NCBI GenBank assembly: GCA_021151685.1 | Contig: JAGKWS010000073.1 | Location: forward strand, 1-20,604 | Direction of reading: 5' to 3' | Length of the DNA: 20,604 nucleotides | From: Chitinophagaceae bacterium | GTDB taxonomy: Bacteria > Bacteroidota > Bacteroidia > Chitinophagales > Chitinophagaceae | Shown: piece by piece, positions 1 through 9,082 of the stretch | Layout of the letters: each line of letters opens with the position of its first letter | How positions within the stretch are numbered: position 1 is the first letter of the stretch | Position numbers and translations under genes: made by a program | The notes under the pieces: model-generated | Databases searched by the model: none | The model's input: only the letters and a program-made list of their open reading frames with translations | Told to the model about the DNA's origin: nothing

Positions 1-984
1 TGTATAGACGTGGAGGAGTGGGGTGAAGACAGTTACACGCCCGAAAAGTCACAAGAAAATTATAAGATTATAAGTGCAACTGAGGATTCAGTTGTGAATA
101 AGAGCAAGGATCTATCTGTGTACCTAAACAATATCAAGAAGGAATTTCCCATAAAGGAAAGAGACCTTCTTGAGCAAACTGCAGCCACGTTTGTTCTTAA
201 TTACATGGATAATGAGCAAAATACAGTGGCTAAATATATAACTGAACGTGAAATTGTTCATAGTGCTATGGATGACGTAAGAAGCATTGATACTTCAATA
301 AAACTCATCTCTGCAAAGAATTTGTTGCCTAAAGAAATATTAAAGAAAAATTCCAGTATTGACCCTCGCCTTCAGAATGAACTTTACACCTACTTTTCTT
401 CACAATTTTACACAACCTTATTACCCAAACATCCAGCGGCATTAGAATTCTATAATTCGCTTTTATCTGTGTACTTGGTAATTGATGATGTTTTTTTAGC
501 GAATGCAGACAGTAAAATCATAAAACGATATGCTTATATATCCTCGAAATGGATAGAAGAAAATTCAATTGGTTATTTGATACAGAGTCAAATAGATTAT
601 GAAGAAGAAAAGAAAATTTTCAAAAGTGTGAATAGCTGTGTTCGCAGAATCGTAGAGGTCATTGATAGAACTATCACATATAAGTATTCAAAGTATTTAA
701 AGTGCTACCATGATATTCTGGAGTACCATTTGATGAAATCGAAAATTGATGTATCATTGGTAAACTTATCTGCATACCTTGAACTTGGTGCATATCACCC
801 AACAACATTGAGCCTGCTTTCGTTTGGATTATCTCGCACTACTGCCATACGTTTAAGAAATGTAATCGGTAATAATAACTTGGGGAGAACCGAAGTTCGG
901 GCGTGGCTTGACGAAAACTTCCAAAAGAACATTGATAAATTACCGTTGATTTGCAGGGAAGATTTTGAGAAGAATTTTGAATAG
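1..984 (+). CDS. Hypothetical protein, 5'-truncated by the window edge; C-terminus helicase-like
   Basis: The reading frame is open from base 1 (Cys-Ile-Asp precede a GTG at position 10), so the true start is probably upstream and only a C-terminal part of about 327 residues is present. It is rich in Lys, Glu, Ile and Tyr, with no membrane segments or signal peptide visible. The middle looks alpha-helical. Near the end, a stretch reading LELGAYHPTTLSLLSFGLSR followed by TTAIRL resembles from memory the tail of some large DEAD/DEAH helicases found in defence loci; this is a weak recollection, not a motif proof. The base composition is clearly more AT-rich than the genes that follow, which suggests the edge of an acquired island extending to the left. 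Stop is TAG. The function is unknown from what is visible. Confidence 0.75.
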   Translation, partial: CIDVEEWGEDSYTPEKSQENYKIISATEDSVVNKSKDLSVYLNNIKKEFPIKERDLLEQTAATFVLNYMDNEQNTVAKYITEREIVHSAMDDVRSIDTSIKLISAKNLLPKEILKKNSSIDPRLQNELYTYFSSQFYTTLLPKHPAALEFYNSLLSVYLVIDDVFLANADSKIIKRYAYISSKWIEENSIGYLIQSQIDYEEEKKIFKSVNSCVRRIVEVIDRTITYKYSKYLKCYHDILEYHLMKSKIDVSLVNLSAYLELGAYHPTTLSLLSFGLSRTTAIRLRNVIGNNNLGRTEVRAWLDENFQKNIDKLPLICREDFEKNFE

Positions 985-1063
985 TAGCTCGGCTTAAAAT
1001 CTCCTCTGGCACATGAGTGACCAAGGTACTCCCTGTTTCAAAAACAAACTTGCCACATTTCAT
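983..1063 (-). pseudogene. Possible remnant of a small minus-strand gene
   Basis: An ATG at 1063 lies 12 nt downstream of the stop of the flavin oxidoreductase gene on the same strand. It opens a frame starting MKCGKFVFETGS and running to THVPEEILSR before it enters the antisense of the AT-rich gene that ends at 984. The first 27 residues look protein-like, while the continuation (to 839) reads as an antisense shadow. One reading is a co-transcribed small gene cut off by a rearrangement at about position 984. It could equally be a chance frame; no family is recognised. Confidence 0.2.
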
Positions 1064-1075
1064 CTCACCCGATTG

Positions 1076-2089
1076 CTAATAAACCCATCTCCCCAACCCC
1101 ATCGCCTCGGCCAGTAACCTAAACGAGCGGTGGCGGGCATCGCGGTCGTAGATGTAGTTGGTTATTATTAGCTCATCCGCACCGGTTTCTTGTAAGAAGA
1201 TGTCCAGCTCTGTTTTTACTTTTTCTTTGTCGCCCGCAAAGCTGTAGTAGCTCATACTGCGCAGTGCTGCCTGTACATCGGGCTGTTGCAGCAGGGCGGG
1301 CAGTTCATGTACGGGTGGTGGCATTTTTCGCCTTTGGCCAGATAGTATGCCATACACCAGTTGCTTAAAGCTGGTTTGCAGGTATTGCGCCTCTTCGGTA
1401 CTATCGGCCACAAACACATTGGCAGCCACCATTACATGTGGTTGCGCCAGTTGTGCCGATGGCTGAAACCGCTTACGGTATATGTCTACAGCCGTAAGCA
1501 ACTGTTGTGGCGCAAAGTGCGATGCAAAGGCATAGGGTAGCCCCATCTCTGCCGCCAGATAGGCACTATCGGTACTGGAGCCCAGCACCCATATGGGTAT
1601 ATCCTGCCCTTCACCGGGTATGGCCCGCACTCTTGCTCCGGCATTGGTATTGCTAAAGTAGCGTTGCAGTTCCTCTATATCTTCTTTGAAGTGGTAGTTA
1701 ACCCCAGCATTGCCCCGGCGCAGTGCTGCGGCTGTATGAGGGTCGGTACCCGGCGCGCGCCCCAAACCAAGGTCTATCCTGCCGGGGTACAATACATCGA
1801 GCGTGCCAAACTGCTCTGCTATGGCCAGTGGCGTATGGTTGGGCAACATAATGCCACCCGAGCCAACCCTTATAGCCGAGGTGTGCGCCGCTATATGCCC
1901 TATCATCAGTACCGTGGCGGCTGTAGAAATGGTGGGCATATTGTGGTGCTCTGCCACCAATATGCGCTTATAGCCCAGCTGCTCTGCGCATTGTGCATTG
2001 CCTACTATGTCGGCCATGGCATCGCCAATGGTCTGTCCTTCTTTTACCGGCCCCAGTTCCAATACCGATATATCCAATCTCCTGCTCAT
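1076..2089 (-). CDS. LLM-class flavin-dependent oxidoreductase (luciferase-like monooxygenase)
   Basis: This 337-residue protein is a full-length single-domain luciferase-like TIM barrel of the YhbW/MsnO8 type. These enzymes bind FMN (often supplied reduced by a partner reductase) and oxidise small organic substrates; the actual substrate cannot be read from sequence. Visible landmarks are EHH at residues 47-49 after the first strands, the VGSGGIMLPNHTPL stretch near 75-88, GRIDLGLGRAPGTD at 103-116, and IWVLGSS followed by a glycine/alanine-rich segment further on, all typical of the family. No signal peptide, so it is cytoplasmic. The ATG start is supported by an exact TAnnTTTG element 20 nt upstream. 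It ends in TAG. The interrupted small gene at 2185-2625 lies upstream on the same strand. Confidence 0.9.
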   Translation of the reverse strand: MSRRLDISVLELGPVKEGQTIGDAMADIVGNAQCAEQLGYKRILVAEHHNMPTISTAATVLMIGHIAAHTSAIRVGSGGIMLPNHTPLAIAEQFGTLDVLYPGRIDLGLGRAPGTDPHTAAALRRGNAGVNYHFKEDIEELQRYFSNTNAGARVRAIPGEGQDIPIWVLGSSTDSAYLAAEMGLPYAFASHFAPQQLLTAVDIYRKRFQPSAQLAQPHVMVAANVFVADSTEEAQYLQTSFKQLVYGILSGQRRKMPPPVHELPALLQQPDVQAALRSMSYYSFAGDKEKVKTELDIFLQETGADELIITNYIYDRDARHRSFRLLAEAMGLGRWVY

Positions 2090-2109
2090 TGTCCATTCTT
2101 ATGAAAGTG

Positions 2110-2117
2110 CAAAGTTA
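2110..2117 (-). promoter_or_regulatory. Bacteroidota-type -7 element (TAACTTTG)
   Basis: On the minus strand this reads TAACTTTG, an exact match to the TAnnTTTG -7 consensus of Bacteroidota sigma factors. It lies 20 nt before the ATG of the flavin oxidoreductase, implying a leader of about 13-15 nt. No convincing -33 TTTG was found at the usual spacing. Confidence 0.5.
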
Positions 2118-2184
2118 GCCCTGCACCACATCGGTATAGGCCGGGTATCCTTTTAGAAAGCGGCTCGTTGGGTGTCGTGTTGTA

Positions 2185-2625
2185 CTACTCCTTCCGCTTC
2201 ATTATCCATGTGCCGCTTGCATTCCACTCAGGCCGGGGCGGTCTGGTGCCGAGCGCAGCAGGTGGGCCGAAACTTCAATCGCCTTCTACAATGTCACCTA
2301 CATCGTTCAGTACGCCTTTGTAATATATGTTGGGCCCCTTTTGCGATCGGTCAATGTAAATTTCTTCTTTGTTAAGGTCTGTGCTACCATGCAAGCTCGC
2401 ATAGTTCTTAATAAAACTTATCTCGCTATTGTTTACCATGCCCGAGAGGGTTGCCATATCTGGGCTGGCACCATATCCTCCAATGTCTTCGGATGTGCCT
2501 TCAAGGCGGTTCCCGGTTTGTTGCAGTTCCATCCTGAAGTACAGTTCCTCACCTTCTTTGGGGCCGTAAGCCGCTCCGTATACTATCATTCCGGTCCATT
2601 TGCCGGTAAGTGTTGTTTTGGGCAT
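2185..2625 (-). pseudogene. Small hypothetical protein with an in-frame TGA (116 residues, or 146 if read through)
   Basis: From ATG at 2625 the frame encodes MPKTTLTGKWTGMIVYGAAY and continues as a soluble, beta-strand-like protein with alternating polar and hydrophobic residues, then meets TGA at 2275-2277. The same frame then stays open for 29 codons, ending in ASGTWIMKRKE and TAG at 2185-2187. The tail looks like the natural closing strand of such small domains, echoing the opening GKWTGMI. Replacing TGA by the Trp codon TGG would restore one 146-residue protein (…VEGD-W-SFGPP…). I read it as one gene with a nonsense mutation or a base error; a genuine 116-residue protein is possible. No signal peptide and no recognised family. 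It lies upstream of the oxidoreductase on the same strand. Confidence 0.65.
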
Positions 2626-2780
2626 ATTGGGTTGTTTATTGTAAATATAACATTTGTTTTCATTGAGTGCCGGGGCATAGGTTGGTTTTTAATGTGATAA
2701 TATTCCACTGTGCCAATACGTAACGCATTAGGCGCATTCACATTCATTCTATAGCCGTTTTCACAATAACTTCAACCTTT

Positions 2781-4373
2781 GTGACAAAGGCGGTACACAT
2801 ACCAGACTGGTTGAAACTAAGATGGCCTTTGCTACTGGTGTTGCTGGCACTGGTAGCCTTCAAGTTGCCGCATCTCTATTATCCCTATTACTGGGATGAG
2901 TGCTGGCCCTATGCATCTGCGGTGCATGCGGTTTACCAGCATGGGCTCAGCTTGCTGCCCGGTGCCATAGCCGATGAGTTGTCGCGGGGGCATCCATTGT
3001 TGTTTCACAACCTTTCTGCCGCATGGATGAAGGTATTGGGCACTTCTCATGTTGCGGTGCATAGTTTTGCACTGGCGGTATCGCTATTGCTGCTTACACT
3101 CGTGTACGAGGTTGGTTTGAGGCTGTTTTCGCAATGGGTGGCTATATTGTCGGTAGCATTGCTGGTAGCACAAGAGTTGTTTTTGGCGCAATCTTCTATG
3201 CTGCTGCCAGAGGTGTTGGTTGCCTTATTTTGTCTGCTCGGTTTGTATAGTTATGTGTCCGGGCGATACCTGCAGACAATTGTATGGCTTGCCATGCTGT
3301 TCTTTACCAAAGAGAGCGGGCTTGTGCTTGGCGTTGTTTTGGGTATAGATGCACTGGCCGCACTATTACGCCGCCAACAGCCCGTAAAACAAGGCTTGCA
3401 AAGGGTTTCAGCAGTGGCCGTACCCAGCCTGTTGATTGTGTTATTTTTTGTGCTGCAAAAACGCTCTAAAGGCTGGTTCATCTTTCCGCTGCATTCGCAG
3501 ATAGTAGAAGAGCACTCGTGGAAGTTGTATTGGTACCAGTTTCGCATGAGTATCATCACGTCTTTATTCTACGCCAACCTGCAGTATGTATATTTTCTTG
3601 CACTGGCGGTGCTGAGTATTGCGGTGGCTGTGCGGCAAAAGGCTACCCGCTACCTTGTATATCTTTTGCCGGTGGTGATAGTCTACTACTTTGTAGACGA
3701 TATGCGGGCGGGCCGTTTGCTACCCCCGGTGCCCTTTTTTATAGTTTTCGCCGGTGTGTGGCTATGGTGCGGGCATGTTGTCAGCAGGTATTTTCCGTTG
3801 CCCCAACAGCAGCGTTTTGTATGGCTGGCTTTTTGTTTTGTTGGGGCGTATGCGGCATTCTCTGCTGCCAACTTTTTTGTGCCCCGCTATATGCTGGCTG
3901 CAATGGTGCCTGTTTATTTGGTGGCAGCAGCTATGGGCAGTCACCTTGTTCTGTTGTTGCATAGAGGGTTGCATTATGTATGTCTTGTGGGTATAGCGGC
4001 AATCATGTGGCTGGCAGTAGACCGCAACGGGCCCGAATTGAAGGCTTACAGTGGCATGGAGGTACAGCAAGCGGTGGTAGACTATCTGGAGCAAAACAAC
4101 CACTACAACACACACATCGCCTGTCAGTACCTCGATCTTGTTCATCTTACCGACACTGCCACAGGCTTCCTGAGGCATCGCAGCACATTTGGGCATGTAC
4201 AATGGGCTATAGACGACAGTACCCATATAGTTTTGTTCAATAATTTGGAGAATGACGACCGCTACCCGGCATTCAGAACCCGCACCGACTTCAGACAAGT
4301 ATACCGATACACCAAAGATGGCATCTGGTGCGAGGTCTATCAACGTTTACCCGCCGATAGTGCCAGTCAATAG
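2781..4373 (+). CDS. GT39-like integral membrane glycosyltransferase (PMT/ArnT type)
   Basis: This 530-residue protein is dominated by hydrophobic helices (about ten or more) over roughly residues 15-420, followed by a hydrophilic C-terminal domain of about 100 residues. After the first helix comes YYWDECWPY with an acidic pair at D39/E40, the position of the essential acidic motif in GT-C enzymes such as PMT and ArnT. The later segments SRGHPLLFHN and FTKESGLVLG also fit the GT39 / DPMT-like family. Such enzymes move a sugar from a polyprenyl-phosphate donor to an acceptor on the periplasmic side; donor and acceptor are unknown here. The start is a GTG; no ATG lies close by in frame, and the first helix argues against a later start. 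Stop is TAG. The methyltransferase follows 80 nt downstream on the same strand. Confidence 0.8.
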   Translation: MTKAVHIPDWLKLRWPLLLVLLALVAFKLPHLYYPYYWDECWPYASAVHAVYQHGLSLLPGAIADELSRGHPLLFHNLSAAWMKVLGTSHVAVHSFALAVSLLLLTLVYEVGLRLFSQWVAILSVALLVAQELFLAQSSMLLPEVLVALFCLLGLYSYVSGRYLQTIVWLAMLFFTKESGLVLGVVLGIDALAALLRRQQPVKQGLQRVSAVAVPSLLIVLFFVLQKRSKGWFIFPLHSQIVEEHSWKLYWYQFRMSIITSLFYANLQYVYFLALAVLSIAVAVRQKATRYLVYLLPVVIVYYFVDDMRAGRLLPPVPFFIVFAGVWLWCGHVVSRYFPLPQQQRFVWLAFCFVGAYAAFSAANFFVPRYMLAAMVPVYLVAAAMGSHLVLLLHRGLHYVCLVGIAAIMWLAVDRNGPELKAYSGMEVQQAVVDYLEQNNHYNTHIACQYLDLVHLTDTATGFLRHRSTFGHVQWAIDDSTHIVLFNNLENDDRYPAFRTRTDFRQVYRYTKDGIWCEVYQRLPADSASQ

Positions 4374-4453
4374 GTGAGGTAGGGTACGTAGGGGCAATAG
4401 TATACGTTGTTGACAAACCGATATAAAATGGGAACTTTACACAAACAGAACCC

Positions 4454-5317
4454 ATGTCGGCAAAAGACTATAGTACCATCAGCCCTTCGGCACTTTCGCT
4501 ACTACTCATGAAGGGCTACACCAACATACCCTACGCCCGCGAAACCGCCGCACTGATGCAGGGACCAGAGGTGTTCGATCTGGATTTCAACAACAAAGAT
4601 TTTTGGTTCTGGATACGGGTAATGCACTTCGAGGCCCGCTATTGGAGTATAGACCAGTTGCTGCAACAATCGGGTTGCACTAATGTTTTGGAGCTGTCTT
4701 CGGGTTACTCGCTTCGGGGGCTGCACCTGTGTACTACCAACAAGGACATACACTACATAGATACCGACTTGCCCATAGTTGTTGACGAAAAGCGGAAGTT
4801 GATGCAGCAGTTGCAGCTTGCCGGTAGGAAAGAGGGCCATTTGCAGACTGTGGCCCTAAATGCGCTGGATGCAGCCGCATTTGCCAGCTTGGTGGAAGGC
4901 TTTGCCAACGGGCCGCTCGCTATCATTAACGAAGGGTTGCTCATGTACCTGAATGAGGAAGAAAAAATACGCCTTTGCAAGATTATACATAGTGCGCTTT
5001 TGCAGCGTGGGGGCTATTGGATAACTGCCGACATCTATGTGAAACGTTCTGAAACCATGCGTGCTGCGTTGCCCCAAAGCAACTCGGAGGCGGCATTTAT
5101 GGAGCAACACCAGATAGAACAGAATAAATTCGAGAGCTATCCTGCGGCTTTGGATTTTTTTAGACAGCAGGGTTTTGAGTTGGTACAAGAAGCCGAAACC
5201 AATTACGAGACCCTGAGCGTAATGCCCCATTTGCTACAGGTGCTGCCACCCGAAGTACGTAACAGCAAAGAACCGCCGCCAAGGGTGCAAGCCACCTGGA
5301 TGCTGCGGGCGGTGTAG
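4454..5317 (+). CDS. Class I SAM-dependent methyltransferase, LCMT (leucine carboxyl methyltransferase) family
   Basis: The 287-residue cytoplasmic protein shows the layout of the LCMT / COG3315 family: an N-terminal helical part, then the SAM-binding motif I VLELSSGYSLRGL at 78-90, an acidic ribose-binding loop YIDTDLP at 101-107, and INEGLLMYL at 158-166 followed by a helix and the GGYWITADI strand. Many bacterial members sit in secondary-metabolite or cell-envelope loci and methylate carboxyl or hydroxyl groups; the substrate here is not predictable. It is downstream of the GT39-like gene and convergent with the thioredoxin-family gene, whose stop lies only 29 nt away with no clear terminator between them. 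Start ATG, stop TAG. Length is normal for the family. Confidence 0.85.
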   Translation: MSAKDYSTISPSALSLLLMKGYTNIPYARETAALMQGPEVFDLDFNNKDFWFWIRVMHFEARYWSIDQLLQQSGCTNVLELSSGYSLRGLHLCTTNKDIHYIDTDLPIVVDEKRKLMQQLQLAGRKEGHLQTVALNALDAAAFASLVEGFANGPLAIINEGLLMYLNEEEKIRLCKIIHSALLQRGGYWITADIYVKRSETMRAALPQSNSEAAFMEQHQIEQNKFESYPAALDFFRQQGFELVQEAETNYETLSVMPHLLQVLPPEVRNSKEPPPRVQATWMLRAV

Positions 5318-5346
5318 TATCATCCTTTGTTTTGTAGATTAAAAGC

Positions 5347-6762
5347 TCAGTTCAGAGCCTTTTCTATCAGTGCTGTCACTTCCTCTGTTTCGCTGGGCCG
5401 GGGTGTAGTTTCGGTAACAAATTTTCCGTTCTTATCTATCAGAAAGTAAGCAGGTATACCTTGTATGCCATACTGCACCGCAACCGGGGCTTTCCAGCCA
5501 CCGTCTTGCCGTGTGTGCATACCCTGTATCTGCTTCTTTTCTATTGCATTCTTCCATGCCTCTGCTTTTTCGTCCAGAGAAATGTTGAGGAACACCACAT
5601 CGCGTCCGCTAAAGTGTTCTTCCAGTTTTTGGGCATGGGGTACTTCCTGCATACAGGGGCCGCACCAGCTTGCCCAGAAGTCCAGGTACACTACCTTGCC
5701 TTTCAGGTCAGATAGTTTCATTTTTTTGCCCTCTATGGTAGTAAACTCAAAGTCTGGAGCTTGTTGCCCGGTTCCCAGCATTCTCTTCAGTTTTATGGCC
5801 TTGTTGATAACCGCCATGTACTGGCTGCGCGGATATAGCTGCCTGAACGCTTCATAATCAATATTGGCTTTGCTTACCGTTGTGTACTTCATGCCACTGT
5901 ATAGCCTGTGGGCAAAGTAGTATTCCCTGCTTTGCCGTGGCAGTAGCTGCTTGGCCAGTATGGTACTGCTATCGTCCTTTTTGTATTGCAGTGCTTGTAC
6001 ACTATCCAGCATTCCTGTGCGGTTCACAAACAGGCTGCCCACTACGTTTCTGTAGGGGGCCAAATGTAGCAGGCCATCGTCAAATGTCATAGGAATAGCT
6101 GCTGGTACGGTATAGCTTTCCATAGGTATTTTTTCTGTAGCTTCCCTCTTGGTTACCATCTTATGATACATGGGGTATATGAGCCAGTCATAGTACATGG
6201 TATAGGTGAGCATAGCCACCCATTGCTGCACAAAAGTGTCTGGCAATGCTTGTTTGTTCTGTTGCAGATAGGTCATTTCCTGTTGCAGGCGGTTGCGGCA
6301 GGCGGCCAGATAGGCTTGTGGCTCCATGGTCATAAACGGTTGCAAGTCCATCCCAAACTGGTTACTCATGCCACGTTCCACAATGTATTTGGCAGCAAAG
6401 TTGGCGGTAATTGCTCCGGTGCCGGTATAGCGTATGCTCTTGTCAAAATCTTTTGCGTCCAGTGTCATCTGTACTGCTTCGCCACTCTTCATATACAGTT
6501 CAGAGCTTTGGTCGCCATGCTCCAGTGTTATTTTGGCATAGCCCGTTGCCACCGGTAACACCACCGAGAAACGCCCGTCCTTATCCAGCGTTGCTGTGCG
6601 TTCTATTGGGTTGTATTCCAGCCCGCCATCGTCTGTAGAGAAGGTTATATGCTCTGCCAGCCGGTTGGTAATTTGGCCCTTTATTATCACGTTTCCTGCA
6701 TATAGCACGCCATTGGCGCACAACAGCGATATAAGCATCAACACTCGTACGGAATGCATCAT
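5347..6762 (-). CDS. TlpA/ResA-type thiol-disulfide oxidoreductase with long N-terminal domain
   Basis: This 471-residue exported protein starts with a signal peptide (about residues 1-22, MMHSVRV then a hydrophobic core ending near LYAG). Residues about 25-330 form a large N-terminal region of the kind (DUF4369-like beta domain at the start) that precedes thioredoxin domains in many Bacteroidota proteins. A TlpA-like thioredoxin domain fills about 335-471, with the redox site WCGPC (C367 and C370) and the cis-proline in GIPAYFLID at P437. It should act in the periplasm, reducing or exchanging disulfides; the partner is unknown. It ends in TGA immediately after a helix IEKALN, showing that TGA works as a stop in this genome. 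An exact TACATTTG element lies 20 nt before the first ATG. Confidence 0.9.
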   Translation of the reverse strand: MMHSVRVLMLISLLCANGVLYAGNVIIKGQITNRLAEHITFSTDDGGLEYNPIERTATLDKDGRFSVVLPVATGYAKITLEHGDQSSELYMKSGEAVQMTLDAKDFDKSIRYTGTGAITANFAAKYIVERGMSNQFGMDLQPFMTMEPQAYLAACRNRLQQEMTYLQQNKQALPDTFVQQWVAMLTYTMYYDWLIYPMYHKMVTKREATEKIPMESYTVPAAIPMTFDDGLLHLAPYRNVVGSLFVNRTGMLDSVQALQYKKDDSSTILAKQLLPRQSREYYFAHRLYSGMKYTTVSKANIDYEAFRQLYPRSQYMAVINKAIKLKRMLGTGQQAPDFEFTTIEGKKMKLSDLKGKVVYLDFWASWCGPCMQEVPHAQKLEEHFSGRDVVFLNISLDEKAEAWKNAIEKKQIQGMHTRQDGGWKAPVAVQYGIQGIPAYFLIDKNGKFVTETTPRPSETEEVTALIEKALN

Positions 6763-6782
6763 GGCTTTGGTGTCTTATGCTG

Positions 6783-6790
6783 CAAATGTA
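6783..6790 (-). promoter_or_regulatory. Bacteroidota-type -7 element (TACATTTG)
   Basis: On the minus strand TACATTTG matches TAnnTTTG exactly and sits 20 nt upstream of the ATG of the TlpA-type gene, in the 90-nt gap behind recQ. It suggests the thiol-disulfide gene has its own promoter rather than relying on read-through from recQ. The -33 box is not evident. Confidence 0.5.
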
Positions 6791-6852
6791 GGCAGCCAAC
6801 AGGGTAATGTTGCTCTTTTAGCAGTGGTTTTATGATGCCTAAGGGCTATCCG

Positions 6853-9033
6853 CTACCGGTTCATCAATCTATAATACGCCATTGCAAACCGTATCTCGCC
6901 CCAGCTATAGCTTTCGCCCAGTATGTCGCGTATGGGCTTTATGGCTAAGGTTTGCCCAGTAGCCTTTATGGTTTCTGTAATGGTAGCCAGTCGGTCGGGT
7001 TGCACCAGTTTTAGCACGTCCAGCTCGCCCGATGCCACATACGATTCCAGATGCCCCTCAACAGTCGTGAGCGAAAGGCCGCGTTCTGCTGCTATATCTG
7101 CCAGCGGCTTACCTTCTTTGAAGAGTGTATAGGTCATCTCGGCCGTACTGCCTTTTGCAGGCTTTTCGGTCTTGGGGGCGCGCGTGGTGCCGGTTTTGGC
7201 AGGGGCCTTGTTGCTCTTCGGGTTAATGCGTTTAGAGAATCGTTGTAGCGTGCGAATGAAGTCGGCACCGTACCGCTCTGTCTTATACTCACCAAAGCCC
7301 GATACACTGCTGATCTCGGCCATAGATATGGGCATGCGAGCTACCAGCTCGGCCAGAGTTTTGTCGGTTACAATGGCGTAGGCTGGTACATTCTCTTCCA
7401 TGGCTATACGGTGGCGCAGGTCTTTCAGTGCGTTCATTACTTCGCTTTCCTCCTCCGCATCCATCATGTTGGGCACTACCGTCTGGCGTTGGGTTACCAC
7501 TTTTATGCGTGCCTCGCCCTTTAGTACCTTCCAGCCTTTTTCGGTTACGGCCAGCCCGCCATATTCATTGGCCGTTTGCAGGTAGCCACCGTTCACCAGT
7601 TGGCGGGTCATCCATAGCCACTCATCCTTTGTCAGGTTTTTACCTACTCCCCAAGTCTTGAGGGCCTTATGTTCATCCGATATTTTTTCGCTGTTGCTAC
7701 CCCGCAGCAGGTCGACCAGATAGTTGGCTCCATATCGTTCGCCGGTACGCACCGCTGCCGATAGTAGCTTTTGCGCATCATCGGTCATGTCTTTTTCCTC
7801 CAACTGCGCCATGCAGTAGTCGCAGTTACCGCAATAGGCTGGTGCCTGCTCGCCAAAGTATTGCAGTAGGTATTGGCGGCGGCAGCCCTCATGTTCGGCA
7901 TATTCCTGCATCAGTTTCAGCTTGCGCAGTATTACCTCTGTTTGTTTGGGGTTGTCGTCTATAGTGGCAAAGCTGCGTAGCTTTATGATGTCGCCCACGG
8001 TATAGTAGAGCACTGCCTCGCTGGGCAAGCCATCGCGCCCGGCACGCCCGGTTTCCTGATAGTAGCCCTCTATATTCTTACTCACATCGTGGTGTATCAC
8101 ATACCGCACGTTCGACTTATCGATACCCATACCAAAGGCTATCGTAGCCACCACCACCTTTATATCATCGCGCTGAAAAGCCTCCTGCACCCTTGCCCGG
8201 TCTGTCGCATCCATGCCTGCATGGTAAAAGGTCGCCTTTATACCTGCATCATTCAGCTTGCCTGCTATGCTCTCTGTAGATGCCCGCGAAAGGGCATAGA
8301 TGATGCCACAATCGTTGCGCCTACGCTGCACATAGTGGGTAATGTGGGCCATAGCATTTTTCTTGGGCAGTATATAGTACCGTATGTTGGGCCGGTTGAA
8401 GCTGGACAGATACAGCTTGTATTGCGTCAGTGCAAGCCTGTTTACTATGTCTTGTTGCGTCACCTTGTCGGCACTGGCAGTGAGGGCTATTACGGGTACC
8501 TCAGGCAGCTCTTGTTTCAGTACGGCCAGCTTCAGATACTCTGGCCTGAAATCGTGCCCCCATGCCGATATACAGTGTGCCTCATCTATGGCAAACAACG
8601 ACGGGCTAAGGCTGCGGATAAACGTAAAAAACTGCTCGCTTTGGGCCGGTATGCGTTCCGGTGCTATGTACAGCAGCTTCACATTGCCATTGCGTACCCC
8701 CGCTATTACCGACCGTTGCTCATCGGGTGTTTGGGTAGAGTTCAGGTAGGCCGCACCTATACCATTGGCACGCAGTGCATCTACCTGATCCTTCATAAGT
8801 GCTATGAGGGGCGATATAACAATAGCGACCCCCGGTTGTACTACTGCCGGCAATTGGTAACAGATAGATTTGCCACCACCCGTAGGCATTATGGCCAGCA
8901 CATCTTCGCGGTTCAGCACACTTTTGATGATGTCCAGTTGCGAATGGCGAAACTCGTTGTACCCAAAGAAATAATGAAGTGCCTTGTGCAGGTATTCGGT
9001 AGTAAAGTTTTGTGGCGGCGGCGCGGCATTCAT
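6853..9033 (-). CDS. recQ: ATP-dependent DNA helicase RecQ
   Basis: This 726-residue superfamily 2 helicase unwinds DNA 3' to 5' in recombination and fork repair. Motifs in order: Walker A TGGGKS at 51-56, DEAH at 150-153, the RecQ-specific aromatic-rich loop SAWGHDFRPEY at 156-166, ALTASAD (motif III) near 183-189, and the arginine-finger motif VI QETGRAGRDG at 326-335. The zinc-binding subdomain has C384, C401, C404 and C407. A winged-helix RQC domain covers about 415-515 and an HRDC domain about 530-605. After a Lys/Pro/Thr-rich linker (about 606-630), a helix-turn-helix domain (about 630-720) closes the protein. That extra C-terminal domain makes it longer than E. coli RecQ and is common in Bacteroidota RecQ. 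The lipoprotein gene ends 49 nt upstream on the same strand. Confidence 0.97.
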   Translation of the reverse strand: MNAAPPPQNFTTEYLHKALHYFFGYNEFRHSQLDIIKSVLNREDVLAIMPTGGGKSICYQLPAVVQPGVAIVISPLIALMKDQVDALRANGIGAAYLNSTQTPDEQRSVIAGVRNGNVKLLYIAPERIPAQSEQFFTFIRSLSPSLFAIDEAHCISAWGHDFRPEYLKLAVLKQELPEVPVIALTASADKVTQQDIVNRLALTQYKLYLSSFNRPNIRYYILPKKNAMAHITHYVQRRRNDCGIIYALSRASTESIAGKLNDAGIKATFYHAGMDATDRARVQEAFQRDDIKVVVATIAFGMGIDKSNVRYVIHHDVSKNIEGYYQETGRAGRDGLPSEAVLYYTVGDIIKLRSFATIDDNPKQTEVILRKLKLMQEYAEHEGCRRQYLLQYFGEQAPAYCGNCDYCMAQLEEKDMTDDAQKLLSAAVRTGERYGANYLVDLLRGSNSEKISDEHKALKTWGVGKNLTKDEWLWMTRQLVNGGYLQTANEYGGLAVTEKGWKVLKGEARIKVVTQRQTVVPNMMDAEEESEVMNALKDLRHRIAMEENVPAYAIVTDKTLAELVARMPISMAEISSVSGFGEYKTERYGADFIRTLQRFSKRINPKSNKAPAKTGTTRAPKTEKPAKGSTAEMTYTLFKEGKPLADIAAERGLSLTTVEGHLESYVASGELDVLKLVQPDRLATITETIKATGQTLAIKPIRDILGESYSWGEIRFAMAYYRLMNR

Positions 9034-9082
9034 GGGCGCAAGTTACCCCCATTTTCAGGAAAAATGACCCGGTGTGGGGTAC

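Noticed and set aside
1664..2104. A plus-strand frame antisense to the oxidoreductase N-terminus
   Set aside because: The oxidoreductase motifs occupy the opposite strand; this is a shadow frame.
3762..4343. A 193-codon minus-strand frame inside the glycosyltransferase gene
   Set aside because: Overlaps the membrane protein entirely and lacks protein-like composition.
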